DNA of 12,508 bases, taken from NCBI GenBank assembly GCA_030536195.1, contig JAUNQL010000016.1:1-12508 (forward strand), read 5' to 3'. Origin of the DNA: Clostridia bacterium. Lineage in GTDB: Bacteria; Bacillota; Clostridia; Oscillospirales; Acutalibacteraceae. The notes under the pieces were generated by a model. That model saw nothing but the letters and a program-made list of their open reading frames with translations. It did no database searches and was not told where the DNA came from. Position numbers and translations under genes: made by a program. Shown here in pieces: positions 6,493 to 12,508 of this stretch; position 1 is the first letter of the stretch; every line of letters begins with the position of its first letter.

Positions 6493-6528
6493 AAGGCTCC
6501 ACTTGAAAAAGTGGAGCCTTTAATTTTT
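6493..6528. terminator. Bidirectional intrinsic terminator between ychF and rsmI
   Basis: AAGGCTCCACTT (6493-6504) and AAGTGGAGCCTT (6509-6520) form a perfect 12-bp stem with a GAAA loop. TAATTTTT follows on the + strand. A-rich sequence (AAAAATA) precedes the stem and gives a U-tract on the - strand. It sits exactly between the stops of two convergent genes and can serve both. Confidence 0.93.
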
Positions 6529-6531
6529 ACT

Positions 6532-7353
6532 CTATTGAATTGCCTTGTATATGTCGCCCTTCTTAAGGCCTGTCTGTTTCGCTGCAGTTTTTGCAGCGTC
6601 ATTTTTTGACATGCCTTTGTCGACGAAGTCGAGTGCAAGCGCGGTAGCGTCCTCAAGTGTGACCTCCTCGGTCTTGTCCTCTTTCGCGCCTGCTATGATG
6701 AGGACAATCTCGCCCTTGAGGTTGTTGTCCGGATAGGCCTCTACGGCAGCCGATAAGGTAGTTTTGATAACTTCCTCATGAATCTTAGTAAGTTCTCTGA
6801 CAATCGCTATTTCGCGGTCTCCGAGCGCCTCATAGAGGTCGCGGAGAGTTGCTGAGAGTTTGTGTGGCGCCTCATAGAAAATCATTGTACGGCGCTCGCA
6901 GCGAATGTCATCGAGATGCTCACGTCTGGACTTCTTATTTACACTCAAAAAGCCCTCGAAAGTAAAGCGACCATTGTCCATGCCAGATATCGCAAGTGCT
7001 GTTGCAAAGGCGGTCGGGCCTGGAACTGATTGAACGGTGATGCCACGCTCGTGGCACGCCTTGACAAGTTCCATGCCAGGGTCCGATATAGCCGGCATAC
7101 CGGCATCGGATACGAGCACACAGTTCTCGCCGTTTATAATTCTATTTAGTATCTCGTCCTCGCGCTCGAGCTTGTTGTGCTCGTAGTAGGAGACGAGTTG
7201 TTTTTTTATGTCAAAGTGGTTAAGGAGCTTTAAGGTAACTCTTGTGTCCTCAGCAGCGATAAAGTCGCACTCCTCAAGTGTTGCAATTGCCCTTGGGGAG
7301 AAGTCGGAGAGATTACCTATTGGTGTTCCCATTACAAAAAGTGTTCCAGCCAT
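6532..7353 (-). CDS. rsmI: 16S rRNA (cytidine-1402-2'-O)-methyltransferase RsmI
   Basis: RsmI methylates the 2'-O of C1402 in the decoding centre of 16S rRNA, using SAM. The protein (273 residues) shows the family blocks GTPIGNLSDFSPRA (9-22), AAEDTR (33-38), VSDAGMPAISDPG (81-93), VPGPTA (110-115) and FYEAPHKL (159-166). The C-terminal region from about 228 is helical, as in longer family members. AGGAG at 7360-7364 lies 6 bases before the ATG. It starts one base after the stop of the TrmN6-like gene. The same pairing (yabB, yazA, rsmI) is known from B. subtilis, although the small yazA gene is missing here. It ends at the bidirectional terminator. Confidence 0.96.
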   Translation of the reverse strand: MAGTLFVMGTPIGNLSDFSPRAIATLEECDFIAAEDTRVTLKLLNHFDIKKQLVSYYEHNKLEREDEILNRIINGENCVLVSDAGMPAISDPGMELVKACHERGITVQSVPGPTAFATALAISGMDNGRFTFEGFLSVNKKSRREHLDDIRCERRTMIFYEAPHKLSATLRDLYEALGDREIAIVRELTKIHEEVIKTTLSAAVEAYPDNNLKGEIVLIIAGAKEDKTEEVTLEDATALALDFVDKGMSKNDAAKTAAKQTGLKKGDIYKAIQ

Positions 7354-7354
7354 T

Positions 7355-8089
7355 TTATTCTCCTAAGTCCCTATACTGTCCGATGATACTGATAAGTTCC
7401 TCTGAGTCATTGCCGTTCTCATCCTGGATGATGAGAGGAGGGAGGACCTCCATGAAAGGTTTAGAGCCTTTCTTACCCTCTATCAGGAATAGCCATGGAG
7501 CCGTGTCAGGTCGTTTCTGAACAAACCTCAATGTCTTAGGCTCTAAGTTATGTGCTCTCATTTCGCACATAACGTCCGAAAGGCGCTCTGGGCGATTGCA
7601 CATACAGAACTTGCCACCGAAGTTTAAAAGCTCCTCTGCAGCCTTGCAGACGTCGCTTACGGTGCAGGCAATCTCGTGCCTTGCAATCTGCTCAGGTGTA
7701 GCCTCTGAGAGGATGCCAGAGCCTGCTGGCTTGTACGGTGGGTTCATTGTAACGACATTGTATGTGCCCTTTGGAAGATCAAGACTTTTAAGGTCGCCAA
7801 GTATAGCAGTAACACTGCTGCCGTTAAGTTCATTTGAACGCTTAACTTGGTCAATCGCAGCCTCTTGGATATCAACACCAGTGATGTCCTTCACACCATC
7901 GCGGAGCCAGATGAATGGGATGATTCCGCAACCAGTTCCAAGGTCGATACATTTGTCGCTTCGTTTTGGATTTGCAAAGTTGGCAAGGAGGATTGCATCC
8001 GTTCCGAATCCGTGGATAGGGGAGCAGATTACTTTGATACCAGAGCCTAGTGTCTCGACAAATTCACTTTTACCGTCAAGCTTTGGCAT
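7355..8089 (-). CDS. trmN6: YabB/TrmN6-type SAM-dependent N6-adenine methyltransferase
   Basis: The 244-residue protein is a class I SAM methyltransferase. IDLGTGCGIIPF (48-59) is motif I, GVDIQ (71-75) is the acidic ribose-contact motif, and NPPY (116-119) is the catalytic motif of amino-group N6-adenine methyltransferases. Family knowledge (E. coli TrmN6/YfiC, B. subtilis YabB) points to tRNA adenine-37 or a similar RNA target, but the substrate is not proven by sequence. The start is ATG 8089, because GGAGG at 8095-8099 lies 5 bases upstream. An in-frame ATG at 8101 overlaps that site and would add four residues. The gene is immediately followed by rsmI and is probably cotranscribed with it. 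Confidence 0.88.
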   Translation of the reverse strand: MPKLDGKSEFVETLGSGIKVICSPIHGFGTDAILLANFANPKRSDKCIDLGTGCGIIPFIWLRDGVKDITGVDIQEAAIDQVKRSNELNGSSVTAILGDLKSLDLPKGTYNVVTMNPPYKPAGSGILSEATPEQIARHEIACTVSDVCKAAEELLNFGGKFCMCNRPERLSDVMCEMRAHNLEPKTLRFVQKRPDTAPWLFLIEGKKGSKPFMEVLPPLIIQDENGNDSEELISIIGQYRDLGE

Positions 8090-8094
8090 GATGT

Positions 8095-8099
8095 CCTCC
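8095..8099 (-). promoter_or_regulatory. Ribosome binding site that sets the trmN6 start
   Basis: On the - strand GGAGG is 5 bases before the ATG at 8089-8087. It lies inside the first codons of the longer reading from 8101, which has no Shine-Dalgarno sequence of its own. Confidence 0.6.
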
Positions 8100-8106
8100 A
8101 TGGTAG

Positions 8107-8134
8107 AAAAAAGACCTGGAATTGCTTCCAGGTC
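8107..8134 (-). terminator. Intrinsic terminator of the ferredoxin gene
   Basis: Read on the - strand, GACCTGGAA and TTCCAGGTC form a perfect 9-bp stem with a GCAA tetraloop, followed at once by six Ts (8112-8107). It lies about 24 bases after the ferredoxin stop and only about 8 bases before the trmN6 ribosome binding site. Confidence 0.93.
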
Positions 8135-8157
8135 CCTCTCGTTAATCTAATGTGCGA

Positions 8158-8325
8158 TTATGCCTGCTCGATAGCACCTGTTGGGCAAGTGTCAGCGCAT
8201 GAACCACAGTCGATGCATGTAGCAGCGTCGATTGCATAGATGTCGCCTTCAGAGATAGCCTCTACTGGGCAACCGTCTTTGCATGAACCACAAGCTACGC
8301 AAGAGTCAGTAATTTTGTATGCCAT
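8158..8325 (-). CDS. fdx: 2[4Fe-4S] clostridial-type ferredoxin, 55 residues
   Basis: This small cytoplasmic electron carrier holds two [4Fe-4S] clusters. The protein starts MAYKITDSCVACGSCKDGCP and has C9, C12, C15 and C19, then C37, C40, C43 and C47. That gives two complete CxxCxxCxxxCP motifs about 28 residues apart, and nothing else beyond the classic ferredoxin length. The two halves share an exact 12-base repeat (8197-8208 and 8281-8292). AGGAGG at 8335-8340 is 9 bases before the ATG. A strong promoter and a dedicated terminator make it a probable single-gene transcript, which suits an abundant redox carrier. The partner enzymes, such as pyruvate:ferredoxin oxidoreductase or hydrogenase, are not in this window. 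Confidence 0.97.
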   Translation of the reverse strand: MAYKITDSCVACGSCKDGCPVEAISEGDIYAIDAATCIDCGSCADTCPTGAIEQA

Positions 8326-8355
8326 AAAACTTTACCTCCTTATTATGATATCAAT

Positions 8356-8383
8356 ATTTTAACAGAAACCTAGGTTTTTTCAA
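8356..8383 (-). promoter_or_regulatory. Sigma-A-type promoter of the ferredoxin gene with extended -10
   Basis: On the - strand, TTGAAA (8383-8378), a 16-base spacer and TAAAAT (8361-8356) form the promoter. TGT directly before the -10 box gives an extended -10 (TGnTAAAAT). It lies upstream of the AGGAGG and start codon, in the only non-coding gap (8326-8405) on this side. Confidence 0.75.
8366..8377. promoter_or_regulatory. Perfect 12-base palindrome in the ferredoxin promoter spacer (possible operator)
   Basis: AAACCTAGGTTT is a perfect inverted repeat lying entirely between the -35 and -10 boxes. A dimeric regulator bound there could block or bend the promoter. No regulator is identified in the window, and the site could be chance. 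Confidence 0.35.
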
Positions 8384-8405
8384 GTGGGTTACTGTAAAAT
8401 AACTG

Positions 8406-9047
8406 TTAAAATTTTGACAATATGCCTAGAACAACACCTAAAATAATACCAACTGCAAGGATGATATATACTTCTCTAGAACCTGGTTTTTTGATGTTAA
8501 TCTTGGAAATGAAAAGTATTGCAGTGATAATTAAAACTATTTGGTAGAATGTTGCAAAGTTTGCTCCGATAAGGCCCTTGAAACAGAAGAGGGCAGGAGC
8601 GATAAGAGCTGATGTTGTAATAGGAAGACCTGTGTAGTTGGTATCCTTGTTGTCAGGGTCTGAGCGTCTCTCCATCTCAATTACATTGAAGAATGCGAGA
8701 CGTACAACTCCAGCAAGGACCAGGCACACAGCGGAGATGATACCGAGAATCCTATTGCCACCAAGGCAGATGCCGATTGTGGCAGGGAGTGCACCAAAAC
8801 AAATTAAATCACAGAGTGAATCAATTTGGATACCAAATTGTTTCTCTCGCTCTGTCCTGTTCTTCTTAGAACGGGCAATTCTGCCATCAAACATATCGCA
8901 AAAGCCTGATATTAAAAGGCAGAGAACTGGAATGCCAATGGAAGCAACTTCACCTGCTGCATAGAGTATTGCAAAACCAATACCTGTGACAGCTGAAGCA
9001 AGTCCTATATAAGTCAAAATAACTGTGTATGACCAAATGCCAATCAA
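8406..9047 (-). CDS. pssA: CDP-alcohol phosphatidyltransferase, probable phosphatidylserine synthase PssA
   Basis: This integral membrane enzyme family transfers a phosphatidyl group from CDP-diacylglycerol to an alcohol. Counting from the TTG at 9047 (213 residues), the signature is D51-MF-DG55-RI-AR59, then G72, D76 and D80. It matches D-x2-DG-x2-AR-xn-G-x3-D-x3-D, with a slightly long insert (SKKNRTEREKQF) before the Gly. LICFGALPA, just after the signature, resembles the SFGxxPA of phosphatidylserine synthases. Several hydrophobic segments span the rest of the protein. TTG 9047 is chosen because GGGGGA lies 7 bases upstream. TTG 9062 would add five residues but lacks a site. It follows the aro fusion gene by 17 bases and is probably in the aro operon. 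The substrate alcohol (serine) is inferred. Confidence 0.85.
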   Translation of the reverse strand: MIGIWSYTVILTYIGLASAVTGIGFAILYAAGEVASIGIPVLCLLISGFCDMFDGRIARSKKNRTEREKQFGIQIDSLCDLICFGALPATIGICLGGNRILGIISAVCLVLAGVVRLAFFNVIEMERRSDPDNKDTNYTGLPITTSALIAPALFCFKGLIGANFATFYQIVLIITAILFISKINIKKPGSREVYIILAVGIILGVVLGILSKF

Positions 9048-9054
9048 CGAGATT

Positions 9055-9060
9055 TCCCCC
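9055..9060 (-). promoter_or_regulatory. Ribosome binding site favouring the internal TTG start of pssA
   Basis: GGGGGA on the - strand is 7 bases before TTG 9047-9045. No comparable site precedes the alternative TTG at 9062. Confidence 0.5.
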
Positions 9061-9064
9061 AAAC

Positions 9065-10603
9065 TTATAACTGTTTAATAATCTTTGCTACTGCTTCCTC
9101 AATTGGGCCGTTGTTTTCAATTTCAACATCGGCAGCATCCTGATAGAGAGGAAGACGGATTTTTTGCATTTCTTTCAATGTTTCAGGGCTCTTAGAAAGT
9201 GGCCTGTCGTCAGTTGGAAGAAGGTCTATATCGCGACGGATAAAGAATATCTTACCGTTTTGATGAAGTGCTGGGTAGTTGTCTGCATCAAGGATAGCAC
9301 CACCGCCAAGGGCGATAACCTTGTTGCTGAGTTTGCAAGTCTCAAGGATTGCTTGATGCTCAAAGTTGCGGAAAGTTTCCTCACCGTACTTGTTGATGAT
9401 TTCGGCAACTGTCTTCTTCTGCTCTGCTTCAATCATCTTGTCTATATCAATAACCTCACGGCCTGTTGCGTCACCAATCATCTTGGCGATGGTTGTCTTG
9501 CCGCAACCTGGCATACCTGTGAGAATGATATTCTGGTTCTGCTTGTAGAGCATTGTTGTTACGTCCTCAACTGTCGCATTGATCATGTTGCGATCGAAGA
9601 AGAGGTTGTAGCTCTCACGAGCCTGTGCTACGAGCATTGAGAGACCGCCAAGGTATGGAATACCGAGTTGTTCAGCCTCGAGGAGCAATGCTGTGCGAAG
9701 TGGGTTGTATACCACATCAATAACGTATGAGAGGTTCTTGAATTCCTTAAGAGAGATAGGGGATACAAGATTCTCTGGATACATGCCAACAGGAGTGGTG
9801 TTAACGATGATGTCGGCATCGTGATGAATGTTTACTGTCTCATAGTTAATGGCACCGTCGCGAGATACTATGATAATCTCACGTGCGCCGAGGTCCTCGA
9901 GTGCTACTCGAGCAGCCTTGGAGGCGCCACCGCTACCGAGGATCAAAACCTTCTTGCCTTCAACATCAACTGACTTGCGCTCAACCATATACTTAAAGCC
10001 GGCAACGTCAGTGTTGTAGGCGCAGAGTTTGCCCTTCTTCATAACAACCGTGTTGGCAGCGCCAACGCGGAGAACGTCATCTGAAAGTTCCTGACAGAAT
10101 GCGAGAATAGCAGTCTTGTAAGGAATTGTGACATTGAGACCCTGGATGTCTGAGCGAGAGAGGAATTCCTCCAAGTGCTCTGGGTCAATCTCAAGGAGCT
10201 GGTAGTCGTAGGCAACCTTGCCGCGAAGTCCAAGTTCCTTGTGAATCTGCTCTGAATAGCTGTGGCCGAGGTGCTCGCCGAGGAGACCGTATACACCTGG
10301 CATCTGAACTACCTTGCGCTTTTCATCCTCGTTATATGCCTTAATCCAGTTTTCCTGATAGTCCTTAGAGAGCTCAAGTACAGTTCTAAAGAGGGCAGTA
10401 GTGTATGCTGAAAATTCACCACTGAGGTCAGAGATTTCGTTGATAATCTCGTATTCACGTGATGTATCCTCAACAGGCATGTTGCGCTCTACTTTGTACT
10501 CCGCAATCTGCTCGGACAATTTCATTCTCTCGAGAAAACGGGCCAAAATATCCTTGTCAATTTTGTCGAGTTGGGATCTTACTTCGTCTAAGTTCTCAAT
10601 CAT
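9065..10603 (-). CDS. aroE: Trifunctional chorismate mutase - shikimate dehydrogenase - shikimate kinase fusion
   Basis: Three complete enzymes of aromatic amino acid synthesis are joined in 512 residues. Residues 1-90 are an AroQ-type chorismate mutase. R9, R26, K37, R49, E50 and Q83 align with E. coli R11, R28, K39, R51, E52 and Q88. Residues about 101-350 are shikimate dehydrogenase: HSYSEQIH (S115, S117), NVTIPYK with catalytic K163, N184, NTDVAG with D199, the NADP loop GSGGASKAA (223-231), NTTPVGM, and Q327. Residues about 356-512 are shikimate kinase: P-loop GMPGCGKT (363-370), DIDKMIE (D386, D388), R412, GGGA (433-436), the lid DDRPLS (R467), and R483. The ATG overlaps the aroC stop as ATGA, with AGGAGG 7 bases upstream. 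No frameshift or stop interrupts the reading. The chorismate mutase domain might serve catalysis or act as a sensor, as in some DAHP synthases. Confidence 0.95.
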   Translation of the reverse strand: MIENLDEVRSQLDKIDKDILARFLERMKLSEQIAEYKVERNMPVEDTSREYEIINEISDLSGEFSAYTTALFRTVLELSKDYQENWIKAYNEDEKRKVVQMPGVYGLLGEHLGHSYSEQIHKELGLRGKVAYDYQLLEIDPEHLEEFLSRSDIQGLNVTIPYKTAILAFCQELSDDVLRVGAANTVVMKKGKLCAYNTDVAGFKYMVERKSVDVEGKKVLILGSGGASKAARVALEDLGAREIIIVSRDGAINYETVNIHHDADIIVNTTPVGMYPENLVSPISLKEFKNLSYVIDVVYNPLRTALLLEAEQLGIPYLGGLSMLVAQARESYNLFFDRNMINATVEDVTTMLYKQNQNIILTGMPGCGKTTIAKMIGDATGREVIDIDKMIEAEQKKTVAEIINKYGEETFRNFEHQAILETCKLSNKVIALGGGAILDADNYPALHQNGKIFFIRRDIDLLPTDDRPLSKSPETLKEMQKIRLPLYQDAADVEIENNGPIEEAVAKIIKQL

Positions 10604-11556
10604 AGTTTATCCTCCTCTGATAGGATTTCGGTAAGGCAGATTGCTGCGGCAGCCTCAACAATTGGTGCTGAGCGAAGCGCGATGCATGGGTCGTGCCTTC
10701 CTTTTATGTTAACTGTGACTTCTTCCATGGTTTTAAGGTTTATGCTCTGCTGTGGAAGTGCTATGGATGGGGTTGGTTTAAAGGCAACCCTAAATACTAT
10801 AGGCATGCCGTTTGAGATGCCACCCAAGATGCCTCCACAGTTGTTGCTCTTAGTTTTAATAACATCGTTTTCGATGCAGTACTCGTCGTTACACTCCGAG
10901 CCTTTAAGTTCGGCGGATTTAAAGCCGGCGCCAAATTCGACACCCTTTACTGCCGGTATTGCAAAGAGGGCAAAGGAGAGCCTGCTCTCAAGCCCGTTCG
11001 CAAAAGGTCCGCCCACACCGGCAGGAACACCGTCGATTTGGCACTCGATTATGCCGCCGACGGAATCGCCATTTTCTATGGCGCCGTCAACGTCTCCAGT
11101 TTTGATAACTGACGCCGAAATGCTTATGTTACGGCGTTTTAGCATCTGGAGACAGATGCCTCCCAGCGCACAGAGTGGCGCTGTGAGTCGTCCCGAGAAC
11201 TGGCCACCGCCAGTCATATCGTAGTCACTGCCGTATTTGACATACGCTGTGTAGTCGGCGTGACCAGGACGAGGGATATCTTTCAAATCGCTGTAATCGT
11301 TATCTCGAGCGTCAACGTTTTTGATTTCAATCTCGAGCGTATCGCCATCTGTTAGACCATTGGTGATACCACTCTTTATTATCGGATCATCTGGCTCGGT
11401 GCGAGCGGAGACTTTGCTTGATGTGCCTGGGCTTCTGCGACTAAGAAAAGCCGCAAGCTCATTCACATCAATTGCCTCCCCAACGGGGAGACCGCTTGCA
11501 CGCACGCCCACTGATGGGCCGTGAGAGGTTCCAAAGTATTCAATGTTAAATGACAT
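10600..11556 (-). CDS. aroC: Chorismate synthase AroC
   Basis: AroC converts 5-enolpyruvylshikimate-3-phosphate to chorismate, using reduced flavin as a catalyst. The 318-residue protein shows FGTSHG (H12), RRSPGT (40-45), RPGHADYTA (H99), TGGGQFSGRLTA (115-126), GGISNG (245-250), and GRHDPCIALRS (286-296) followed by APIVEAAAA. Both active-site histidines are present. It is somewhat shorter than the usual 350-390 residues, with a compact middle region, and carries GQFSGRLTA rather than the common GRSSARETA, so it belongs to a short variant group. The start is ATG 11556, with GGAGG at 11565-11569. An upstream in-frame start at 11613 would add 19 residues inside aroA with no support. It overlaps aroA by 11 bases and the next gene by 4. 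Confidence 0.95.
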   Translation of the reverse strand: MSFNIEYFGTSHGPSVGVRASGLPVGEAIDVNELAAFLSRRSPGTSSKVSARTEPDDPIIKSGITNGLTDGDTLEIEIKNVDARDNDYSDLKDIPRPGHADYTAYVKYGSDYDMTGGGQFSGRLTAPLCALGGICLQMLKRRNISISASVIKTGDVDGAIENGDSVGGIIECQIDGVPAGVGGPFANGLESRLSFALFAIPAVKGVEFGAGFKSAELKGSECNDEYCIENDVIKTKSNNCGGILGGISNGMPIVFRVAFKPTPSIALPQQSINLKTMEEVTVNIKGRHDPCIALRSAPIVEAAAAICLTEILSEEDKL

Positions 11557-12508
11557 TGATTTGTCCTCCAAGAGACTCAATATCCTTAAAGAAGGATGGG
11601 TAAGATTTATCAACTGCGCGAGCTTCGTTAATTATGACTGGGCTCTCGCACCTGGTGGATGCTATCGTTGCAGCCATTACTATTCGGTGGTCACCAAAGG
11701 ATTCAACTGTACCACCCTTGAGTGGCTGTGGATAGATGATGATGCCGTCCGCTGTATCCTCGGCCTTGCCACCAAGGGAGTTGATAAGTGCGCAGACTGA
11801 GGTCAGTCTGTCGCTCTCCTTGAGGCGGAGCCTTGCAGCGCCAGTGAACGTTGTGGTGCCATCGGCAAATGCTGCTGCAATAGAGAGGGCAGGGAGCAAG
11901 TCCGGTGTATTGAGAAGGTCAATCTCGTAGTTCTTGGCACCGAGGATGTTCTCTGTTTCCTCTATCTCCGCTGTGTAGAGGCTTAAAAAGTCAAGGATTG
12001 ACTTGTCCCTCTGGAGTGAGTTGAAGCGGAGGTTGTTTATTGTGATATCGTTGCCAAGGAAATTAGCAACGTAGAAGAATGCTGCATTGGACCAGTCACC
12101 CTCAATTGAGAGTGAGCCTGGGGATACGTATGTTGCACCGCGCTTGATGATTGAGAAGTTGTCACTAGTTGGTGAAACTGTTGCAACACCGAACTCAGCG
12201 AGAGCCTTGATAGTGAGCTCAACATATCCTCGTGAGAGGAGAGGTGTGGTGAGTTTGACAGAGCTCTTCTCAATAAGTGGTAGTGCGAGCAGGAGACCAG
12301 ATACATACTGTGAACTGAGGTCACCAGTTACCTCAAACTTGCCCGGCTGTAGTTTGCCAGTGCAAGTGAAAGGAAGGGTGTCAGATGAGAAGTTGACGCC
12401 GTGGGACTCAAGCGCGTTCTTGAGACTGCCTATTGGCCTCTCGGACAAGCGCTCGTTGCCTTTAAAGGTAACCTCGTCACAGAGCGCAGTTGCGACTGGC
12501 ATAAGGAA
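11546..12508 (-). CDS. aroA: 3-phosphoshikimate 1-carboxyvinyltransferase (EPSP synthase), 5' end outside the window
   Basis: AroA joins phosphoenolpyruvate and shikimate-3-phosphate. The open frame runs off the right edge, and the first visible residues are FLMPVATAL, matching the RFLxPVAAAL block near residue 100-120 of the family. The N-terminal quarter is therefore missing. Counting from the first visible residue: ERPIGSL (23-29), GDLSSQYVSG (62-71) for shikimate phosphate, GDWSNAAFF (137-145), NTPDLLPAL with catalytic D203, RLKESDR (K230, E231, R234) and FGDHR (H274, R275). All are intact. The region that governs glyphosate class lies outside. The stop falls 11 bases inside aroC, which suggests coupled translation. 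The operon promoter must lie to the right of the window. Confidence 0.96.
   Translation of the reverse strand, partial: FLMPVATALCDEVTFKGNERLSERPIGSLKNALESHGVNFSSDTLPFTCTGKLQPGKFEVTGDLSSQYVSGLLLALPLIEKSSVKLTTPLLSRGYVELTIKALAEFGVATVSPTSDNFSIIKRGATYVSPGSLSIEGDWSNAAFFYVANFLGNDITINNLRFNSLQRDKSILDFLSLYTAEIEETENILGAKNYEIDLLNTPDLLPALSIAAAFADGTTTFTGAARLRLKESDRLTSVCALINSLGGKAEDTADGIIIYPQPLKGGTVESFGDHRIVMAATIASTRCESPVIINEARAVDKSYPSFFKDIESLGGQINVI

Noticed and set aside
7596..8150. Plus-strand 184-residue frame
   Set aside because: It is antisense to the methyltransferase gene, which has clear DLGTGCG and NPPY motifs on the other strand. The frame also crosses the ferredoxin terminator.
8414..8444. TTGACA and TAAAAT on the + strand as an antisense promoter into pssA
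   Set aside because: The spacing is 19 bases, it lies in the pssA coding end, and no transcript or gene on that strand would benefit. It is likely chance.
9164..9640. Long plus-strand frame opposite the aro fusion gene
   Set aside because: It is fully antisense to the shikimate kinase and dehydrogenase domains, whose conserved motifs establish the coding strand.

Overview
The window looks like chromosomal DNA from a Gram-positive anaerobe of the class Clostridia, most likely a Lachnospiraceae- or Oscillospiraceae-type lineage. This is inferred from five things: the sepF-divIVA-lspA-rluD division/lipoprotein cluster, a transketolase split into two genes, a clostridial 2[4Fe-4S] ferredoxin, strong AGGAGG-type ribosome binding sites, and moderate G+C. 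No mobile element, phage gene, CRISPR array or clear sign of recent transfer was seen. The window is densely coding, with no gene-free stretch above about 150 bases apart from the one that holds a tRNA.

The left half (1-6488) is read on the + strand. It starts with the last codons of a probable sepF and a hairpin. Next come divIVA (cell pole/division scaffold with a very long acidic tail, TTG start), lspA (signal peptidase II), rluD-like rRNA pseudouridine synthase, the two transketolase subunits, and an Ntn-type linear amide C-N hydrolase of unknown substrate. From divIVA through the hydrolase the genes are tightly spaced or overlapping and probably form one transcription unit, ending at a hairpin at 5261-5283. 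A tRNA-Pro(CGG) and the ychF ATPase follow. A strong bidirectional terminator at 6493-6528 separates the two half-windows.

The right half (6532-12508) is read on the - strand. In transcription order (from the right edge) it holds aroA (5' end cut by the window), aroC, a single gene fusing chorismate mutase, shikimate dehydrogenase and shikimate kinase, and pssA-like phosphatidyltransferase. Then come a separately promoted 55-residue ferredoxin with its own terminator, a YabB/TrmN6-type methyltransferase and rsmI. The three aro genes together encode five consecutive reactions from 3-dehydroshikimate to prephenate: AroE, AroK, AroA, AroC and chorismate mutase. Start/stop overlaps between them suggest translational coupling.

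The most interesting items are the trifunctional chorismate mutase-AroE-AroK protein with all three active sites apparently intact, the Ntn amide hydrolase riding in the transketolase operon, the extreme acidic tail of DivIVA, and a perfect palindrome set between the -35 and -10 boxes of the ferredoxin promoter. I did not find a clear-cut new defence or mobile system.
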